A program made the position numbers and the translations under genes. The notes under the pieces are model-generated. The model saw nothing but the letters and a program-made list of their open reading frames with translations. It made no database searches and was not told where the DNA came from. This document shows positions 45,692 through 50,363 of a DNA stretch of 50,363 bases, piece after piece; the first letter of the stretch is position 1; each line of letters begins with the position of its first letter. Source of the stretch: Bacteroidota bacterium (GTDB taxonomy: Bacteria; Bacteroidota; Bacteroidia; Chitinophagales; JADIYW01). The DNA is taken from the NCBI GenBank assembly GCA_028288625.1, contig JAQBNI010000051.1:1-50363 (forward strand), in the 5' to 3' direction.

Positions 45692-47202
45692 TAAAAATAT
45701 TGAACACCGAACAGATCCGAAAAGTTGATCAGTATACCATCCAGCACGAACCCGTTTCTGCCATCCTGCTTATGGAGCGCGCTGCAAAAGCATTTGTAAA
45801 ACAATTTGAAAAAGATTATTCTGATAAAAATATTCATAAGTATGTGATCTGCGGAAGCGGCAATAACGGCGGAGACGGATTAGCTATTGCGAGATTATTA
45901 TTAAACCGATCACATAAAGTAACCGTATTTATTTTTTCATCAAAAAAACGATCTATCGATTGTAATAAAAACCTGGGTCAGCTTCAAAAAAAATACAAGC
46001 GCAACATTCATACTATAAGTGATGCTGATTTTCTTCAGCGTATTTCAAAAGATGCGATTATTATCGACGCCATATTCGGGACCGGATTAAAGGAAAACAT
46101 AAAACGGAATTCATTGCTTTATAAAGTCATTAAAGAGATCAATACCAGAAATTTAAATGTTATTTCTGTAGATATTCCAAGCGGTTTATATGCCGATAAG
46201 ATTTTGGAGGGAATTGCTGTGAATGCGAATAAAACCTATACGTTTCAATTTCCAAAGCTGGCTTTCCTGTTGCCGGAAAGTGGCACATATGCGAACAATT
46301 TTACCGTACTCGATATTGGACTGCATCCCGGCATTATTAAAAACACACATACTCCTTATTATTTTATTCGTGCTGATGATATTCAACAAAAGATTAAGTC
46401 TCGTAAGAAGTTTTCACATAAAGGAAATTTTGGACATGCATTCATCATTGCAGGAAGTTATGGAAAGATTGGGGCTGCTGTATTATGCAGTAGAGCATGT
46501 TTACGCATCGGGACCGGTTTAGTTACGTCACATATTCCGGCTTGCGGCTATGAGATCTTTCAATCTTCCGTACCCGAAGCCATGTGCAGCACAGATAAAA
46601 ATAATAACGAGATCACAGAAAATCTTTACGATGAAAAATACGATGCGATTGGAATTGGTCCCGGTATTGGTACACATAAAAACACAGTTGCAGTATTCGA
46701 AATGCTTTTAAAAGATAATAAGAAGCCAATTGTAATCGACGCGGACGGATTGAATATATTATCAAAAAATAAAAAATTATTAAACTTACTGGCGGTTAAT
46801 TCTGTTTTAACTCCTCACCCAAAAGAATTTGAAAGATTGGCAGGAAAATGGAATAATGATTTTGAGCGACTTGAATTGCAGAGAAAATTTTCAAAAAAAT
46901 ATAAAGTGATCATAGTTTTGAAAGGTGCACATACTAGTATTTCAGATATTGATGGAAATGTATATTTTAATTCCACCGGGAATGCCGGCATGGCAACCGG
47001 TGGCTCAGGCGACGTATTGACAGGTATTATTACCGGCTTGTTAGCGCAGCGTTACAAGCCGTTAGACAGCGCAATTGCGGGCGTTTACATTCACGGACTA
47101 GCTGCAGATATTGCCTTAGGAAAACAAAGCATGGAAAGCCTCCTCGCATCTGATATTATTGATCATCTCGGTGACGCGTTTAAAGTAATACAGCGATTGT
47201 AA
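45688..47202 (+). CDS. nnr: Bifunctional NAD(P)H-hydrate epimerase / ADP-dependent NAD(P)H-hydrate dehydratase
   Basis: The 504-residue fusion repairs hydrated NADH and NADPH. The YjeF_N epimerase (residues ~1-215) has AILLMERAAKAFV, CGSGNNGGDGLAIARLLL, DAIFGTGLK and SVDIPSGLYAD. The dehydratase of the ribokinase-like fold (~225-504) has NFGHAFIIAGSYGKIGAAVLCSRAC, GIGPGIGTHKNT, DADGLNIL, LTPHPKEFERL, VVLKGAHTSIS-type strand and NAGMATGGSGDVLTGIITGLLAQ. It overlaps the upstream NlpC/P60 gene by 4 bases, and the sirtuin gene starts on the base after its stop, so all three share a transcript. Confidence 0.96.
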   Translation: MIKILNTEQIRKVDQYTIQHEPVSAILLMERAAKAFVKQFEKDYSDKNIHKYVICGSGNNGGDGLAIARLLLNRSHKVTVFIFSSKKRSIDCNKNLGQLQKKYKRNIHTISDADFLQRISKDAIIIDAIFGTGLKENIKRNSLLYKVIKEINTRNLNVISVDIPSGLYADKILEGIAVNANKTYTFQFPKLAFLLPESGTYANNFTVLDIGLHPGIIKNTHTPYYFIRADDIQQKIKSRKKFSHKGNFGHAFIIAGSYGKIGAAVLCSRACLRIGTGLVTSHIPACGYEIFQSSVPEAMCSTDKNNNEITENLYDEKYDAIGIGPGIGTHKNTVAVFEMLLKDNKKPIVIDADGLNILSKNKKLLNLLAVNSVLTPHPKEFERLAGKWNNDFERLELQRKFSKKYKVIIVLKGAHTSISDIDGNVYFNSTGNAGMATGGSGDVLTGIITGLLAQRYKPLDSAIAGVYIHGLAADIALGKQSMESLLASDIIDHLGDAFKVIQRL

Positions 47203-47895
47203 ATGTCAACGAAAAAAAATATAGTAGTATTGACCGGTGCAGGTATCAGTGCGGAAAGCGGAATAAAAACTTTTCGCGACAGTGATGGCTTGTGGGAAAA
47301 TCACCGCATCGAAGATGTGGCGACATTTGATGCATGGGAAAGAAATAAGAATCTTGTACTCGATTTTTACAACCAGCGAAGAAAGCAATTATTAGAATGC
47401 GAGCCCAATGTTGCGCATAAACTGTTAGTGGAACTTGAAAAAAAATATGACGTGCATATCATTACACAGAATGTCGACGACCTGCATGAACGCGCAGGTT
47501 CAAAAAATGTATTACACCTTCACGGGGAATTATTCAAAGTGCGAAGTACATTAAACGAACACTTGGTATACGAATGGAAAAAGGATCTGCTTATGGGAGA
47601 TAAATGTGAAAAAGGATCCCAGCTTCGCCCGCATATTGTATGGTTCGGAGAAGCCGTTCCCATGATAGAAGCAGCAGCAAATATTGCGCGCAAGGCAGAT
47701 ATATTTATAGTTGTCGGAACTTCACTGGTCGTATATCCTGCTGCAGGCTTGGTGCATGACACAGATTATACTGTTCCTAAATATGTGATCGATCCGAATA
47801 AGCCTGAAGTTTCTTTTTTGCAGAATGTTGAATACATAACGGAGAAGGCAAGTGTTGGTGTAGCTCAATTAGTAGAGCGTTTAATGAAGGAATAG
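47203..47895 (+). CDS. cobB: NAD-dependent protein deacylase, sirtuin family
   Basis: The 230-residue sirtuin removes acyl groups from lysines using NAD and yields nicotinamide and O-acyl-ADP-ribose. The NAD-binding motifs GAGISAESGIKTFRDSDGLWENH and ITQNVDDLHERAGS, the catalytic His of HLHGE, and PHIVWFGEAVP are present. FYNQRRKQ has the Tyr-x-x-Arg pair typical of SIRT5-like enzymes that prefer acidic acyl groups such as succinyl. The four zinc Cys of many sirtuins are missing, with only GDKCEKGSQLRP in that place, a pattern I believe common in this branch. It begins directly after the nnr stop. Confidence 0.94.
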   Translation: MSTKKNIVVLTGAGISAESGIKTFRDSDGLWENHRIEDVATFDAWERNKNLVLDFYNQRRKQLLECEPNVAHKLLVELEKKYDVHIITQNVDDLHERAGSKNVLHLHGELFKVRSTLNEHLVYEWKKDLLMGDKCEKGSQLRPHIVWFGEAVPMIEAAANIARKADIFIVVGTSLVVYPAAGLVHDTDYTVPKYVIDPNKPEVSFLQNVEYITEKASVGVAQLVERLMKE

Positions 47896-47973
47896 AATTT
47901 ATAATTCTAAATTTTGAATTATAAATTAAATAAAGTGCATTACCGTATAACAAATAACTTATAACCTATAACA
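47896..47973. repeat. Two heptamer arrays in the cobB-Nudix spacer
   Basis: 47896-47930 holds five 7-base units beginning AATT. The outer parts also form a 12-bp inverted repeat (47896-47907 with 47916-47927) that could end the upstream transcript. 47946-47973 holds four units with consensus TATAACN. Together they fill almost the entire 86-base spacer. Confidence 0.8.
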
Positions 47974-47981
47974 ATTAATCC

Positions 47982-48548
47982 ATGCTCGACGAAAGTAAAA
48001 ACCCCTGGCATATAAAAAATAAAAAAGTGGTGTACGATAATAAATGGATCACACTGACACATGAAAAAGTCATCACACCATCAGGAACGGAAGGTATTTA
48101 CGGCAAAGTGCATTTAAAAAATCACGCGATAGGAATTATCCCCGTTGATGAAAATAAAAATACCTGGCTCGTCGGACAATACCGTTATCCCCTGGAAGAA
48201 TATAGTTGGGAAATTCCTGAAGGAGGTGGCTTGAAGGAAGAAGATATACTCGAATCTGCAAAACGTGAGTTGAAAGAAGAAGTGGGATTAACAGCAAATA
48301 AATGGACACAGATCTGTATCACGAATACTTCCAATTCCATAACAGATGAAACCGCGTTTTTATTTCTTGCGCAGGAATTATCACATACTGAAACCGAACC
48401 CGATGAAACCGAGCTTTTACAAATAAAAAAAGTATCTTTAAATGAAGCATTCTCCATGGCAATGGATGGTGAAATTAAAGATGCGATGTCGCTTATCGCT
48501 TTATTCAAGCTGCAACTCATGCTGGAAAAAAAATTAATCACCTTATAG
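47982..48548 (+). CDS. Nudix hydrolase, ADP-ribose pyrophosphatase-like
   Basis: The 188-residue protein has a full Nudix box from Gly to Leu (GGGLKEEDILESAKREL followed by KEEVGL) near residue 77, with NTWLVGQYRYPLEEYSWEIPEG just before it. The QYRxP and WEIPEG elements are characteristic of ADP-sugar pyrophosphatases, which split ADP-ribose to AMP and ribose phosphate. The position right after a sirtuin, whose product is an ADP-ribose derivative, supports that substrate. It is separated from cobB by heptamer arrays but reads in the same direction, and cdd starts 5 bases after its stop. Confidence 0.93.
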   Translation: MLDESKNPWHIKNKKVVYDNKWITLTHEKVITPSGTEGIYGKVHLKNHAIGIIPVDENKNTWLVGQYRYPLEEYSWEIPEGGGLKEEDILESAKRELKEEVGLTANKWTQICITNTSNSITDETAFLFLAQELSHTETEPDETELLQIKKVSLNEAFSMAMDGEIKDAMSLIALFKLQLMLEKKLITL

Positions 48549-48553
48549 AAAAA

Positions 48554-49039
48554 ATGAAAAAAGAACTTAAATACGTAGCTACTTATACATGCTATGAAAC
48601 ATGGAACGATGTTCCTGATCATTATAAAAATCTGATGAAGGAAGCCCGTGAAGCGCTGAAAGGAAGTTATGCTCCATATTCTAATTTTAATGTTGGCGCA
48701 GCTTTATTTTTAAATAATGGGAAAATCATTCATGGCAGCAACCAGGAAAATGCATCTTATCCGATAGGCTTTTGTGCAGAGCGCACGGCATTAAGCGCTG
48801 CGGCATCCATTGCGCCACATGAAAAAATAAAATCGATTGCGATCACCTGCAGCTGTGCGCACAATCCTGTTTCAGAACCCGGCGCTCCATGCGGTATCTG
48901 CAGGCAAACTATCTTTGAAGCCGAATGTAAACACAAACAGGATATAGAGGTGATCCTCATGGGAGAAACGGGCGAAATGTATGTATTCAAATCTATCAAA
49001 GATCTGTTGCCCTTACACTTTGATGCAGGCTTTTTATAA
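48554..49039 (+). CDS. cdd: Cytidine deaminase
   Basis: The 161-residue enzyme deaminates cytidine and deoxycytidine to uridine forms in pyrimidine salvage. The zinc motifs are CAERTALSAAASIAP (Cys-Ala-Glu) and GAPCGICRQTIFE (Pro-Cys-x-x-Cys), with YAPYSNFNVGAALFL as the substrate-side motif. It begins 5 bases after the Nudix stop, so the two are probably co-expressed. The N-terminus is ~25 residues longer than the minimal tetrameric form, as is common in Bacteroidota. Confidence 0.95.
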   Translation: MKKELKYVATYTCYETWNDVPDHYKNLMKEAREALKGSYAPYSNFNVGAALFLNNGKIIHGSNQENASYPIGFCAERTALSAAASIAPHEKIKSIAITCSCAHNPVSEPGAPCGICRQTIFEAECKHKQDIEVILMGETGEMYVFKSIKDLLPLHFDAGFL

Positions 49040-49050
49040 ATATTTGTTGA

Positions 49051-49740
49051 TTATAATTTTGCGGGACAGCCGTAAGATTTGTTTTGTCCGAATTCCCTTG
49101 TATACACTACGATCCTGTCAATATGCCTTACAGATCTTGGAAGTGCAACAACAATTCCTCTGAATGTTTTAGTTTGTCCCGCCTTATAAGTTCTGTCGAG
49201 AAAATCGTTGGATTCTTTATAAACAGTATTCATCTTTTCTGTTTGCTGAGGTTCGGTCAAAAGATAATAAGAACCTAATGAAAGTACTTTTTGAGACGGA
49301 TAAGCTTTCCAGTTGGTTACTGCACTATAAAATTTTAAAGAAACAAAAACAGGCTCTGATCCATCCAGCTTAACATCCGATGTTGTTGTGTTGGTTCCGG
49401 TCATTTCCAGTTCTGCAAGATCATAGGAAGATCTTGAAAATGAGCTGTCGGGCAAAATAAAATTAGCGCCCCTGGGTATGGGAAGACGAACTATTTTGAC
49501 AAATTTCAATTTTATGCCATCCGGCAGAAGAACCTGGTTAGTGTCATCTGCCTGGTAGCTATATAAACCCGCATCATTGGTAAGGTTGAAATAAGCAATG
49601 GAATCCTTTTTGCGAAGCTCCTCCTTTGATTCCTTTGGAGCTGCAACCGGAGGTGACGGTTTTTTGGAATTATCGCCCGCATGGACTGAAAATATGCCGG
49701 TTAAAATAATTATACACAGGGAAAAGATAACTTTTTTCAT
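49051..49740 (-). CDS. Hypothetical secreted protein, 229 aa
   Basis: A signal peptide (MKKVIFSLCIIILTGIFSVHAG) is followed by a Lys/Pro/Glu-rich linker (residues ~23-48) and a beta-rich domain of ~175 residues with a single Cys near the end (YGCPAKL). I recognise no enzyme motif. The gene converges on cdd with an 11-base gap and diverges from the beta-lactamase gene (85 bases between starts). It is probably periplasmic or surface-associated; function unknown. Confidence 0.75.
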   Translation of the reverse strand: MKKVIFSLCIIILTGIFSVHAGDNSKKPSPPVAAPKESKEELRKKDSIAYFNLTNDAGLYSYQADDTNQVLLPDGIKLKFVKIVRLPIPRGANFILPDSSFSRSSYDLAELEMTGTNTTTSDVKLDGSEPVFVSLKFYSAVTNWKAYPSQKVLSLGSYYLLTEPQQTEKMNTVYKESNDFLDRTYKAGQTKTFRGIVVALPRSVRHIDRIVVYTREFGQNKSYGCPAKL

Positions 49741-49825
49741 ATAGCTAAATTAAAAATTTTAATTTTAAATGCAAGTAGTAAGACTAAATTGACTGTTACA
49801 CATCTTTATCTAAATAACAATTTCC

Positions 49826-50363
49826 ATGCCTAAATGGGTCGCCTTATACGCTTTTCAATTTTTAATGATCTGCGCGTATTCTACACATGCACAGCGTCCG
49901 CCTTTATATTATAAAATTGACAAAATTGCCAGGGAAGTAAACGGCAAGGTGGGCGTGGCTATATTAAATATTGAAGATAGGGATACCGTTAATTATAACG
50001 GGAATTCATACTGCGTAATGCAAAGTGTATTCAAATTTCCTATTGCCATTACCTTATTAAATGCAGTGGATAAAGGAAAGATCGACCTAAACAAAAAGAT
50101 CCACATTAATAAAAGTGAGATGACTGCCGATACGTGGAGCCCGTTGCGCGATAAATACCCGGATGGAAATGTAGATGTACCCATTAGCGATCTCTTAAAA
50201 TACATGGTTTCTAATAGCGATGATATTGCGTGCGATATTATATTGAAAACTATTGGCGGTCCAAAAAATGTAGAAGATTACATCCATAATATCGGTATAA
50301 AAGAAAATGCTATGGCAGCTTCTGAAGCTGAAATGCATGCAGGAAGGAATATTCAATATAAGA
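49826..50363 (+). CDS. Class A (A2-type) beta-lactamase, 5' part, cut by window edge
   Basis: The frame is open from ATG 49826 to the window end (179 residues). A signal peptide (MICAYSTHAQ) directs export to the periplasm. The Ser nucleophile motif is QSVFKF (Ser67-x-x-Lys70; Ambler 70-73). The motif usually Ser-Asp-Asn (Ambler 130-132) is Ser131-Asp-Asp in NSDDIACD. The general-base Glu lies in MAASEAEMH (Glu167), as in the CfxA/PER branch. The C-terminal KTG lies outside the window. The substitution at Asn132 would weaken substrate contacts, so activity on antibiotics is uncertain. The gene stands alone in the visible part, with no mobile-element sign. Confidence 0.88.
   Translation, partial: MPKWVALYAFQFLMICAYSTHAQRPPLYYKIDKIAREVNGKVGVAILNIEDRDTVNYNGNSYCVMQSVFKFPIAITLLNAVDKGKIDLNKKIHINKSEMTADTWSPLRDKYPDGNVDVPISDLLKYMVSNSDDIACDIILKTIGGPKNVEDYIHNIGIKENAMAASEAEMHAGRNIQYK

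Noticed and set aside
1-50363. CRISPR arrays, tRNA or rRNA genes, prophage
   Set aside because: No regular spacer-repeat pattern of CRISPR size, no tRNA cloverleaf and no rRNA stretch were recognised. The heptamer arrays are far too short in period for CRISPR.

Overview
The window looks like a contiguous piece of chromosome from a member of the Bacteroidota, most likely Chitinophagaceae or a close relative. The evidence is several secreted proteins with type IX secretion (T9SS) C-terminal sorting domains, a PorP/SprF-type outer-membrane protein beside a giant PKD protein with a gliding-type C-terminus, long-form HisG, fused HisB, fused aspartokinase/homoserine dehydrogenase ThrA, few Shine-Dalgarno sequences, and start regions carrying TAnnTTTG-like -7 boxes. 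No rRNA, tRNA, CRISPR array, prophage or intact insertion sequence was seen. Family assignments come from reading motifs; no database search was run.

Layout. 1-5461: three T9SS-sorted surface proteins, the first cut by the window edge and nearly identical to the end of the second. 5552-14869: a CHASE3/PAS histidine kinase, a secreted M43 metalloprotease, suhB-like phosphatase, rsmI, a GlcNAc-kinase-like protein, an NAD(P)-binding protein, a decayed REP-associated transposase (RAYT) surrounded by three REP-like palindromes, and rocD. 14946-18448: a small membrane protein, an M61 peptidase followed by two tiny secreted basic two-cysteine peptides, and an AlbA_2-domain protein. 18407-26726 (minus strand): hisGDCB followed by trpEGDC. 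26899-32445: DUF885 metallopeptidase-like protein, two tandem PI-PLC-like proteins, and a T9SS-sorted esterase. 32492-38300 (minus strand): thrA, thrB and thrC, interrupted by a broken four-helix-bundle gene and by two small plus-strand ORFs. 38419-44852: plsC, porP/sprF and the giant PKD protein. 44999-49039: NlpC/P60, nnr, sirtuin, Nudix and cdd, largely a nucleotide/NAD housekeeping run. The right edge holds the 5' part of a class A beta-lactamase gene.

Most notable. (1) A classical-looking trp attenuator lies in front of trpE: a 15-residue leader peptide with three consecutive Trp codons, a possible antiterminator and a G/C-rich hairpin with a U-tract. (2) Short tandem arrays with a 7-bp (once 8-bp) period, usually about five units, occur in at least seven places. 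Two of them are translated, inside trpE and inside the NlpC/P60 gene. Two more flank the four-helix-bundle gene as inverted repeats, as if it were a mobile cassette inserted between thrA and thrB. (3) The RAYT remnant and its three palindromes share one core sequence. (4) A pair of unlisted paralogous secreted mini-peptides sits behind the M61 peptidase.

How the genes work together: the amino-acid blocks (his, trp, thr, rocD) make and interconvert amino acids. The T9SS blocks supply surface and secreted proteins, with PorP/SprF as a partner of the giant PKD protein. The nnr-sirtuin-Nudix-cdd run handles damaged NAD(P)H, NAD-dependent deacylation, ADP-ribose-type products and cytidine salvage.
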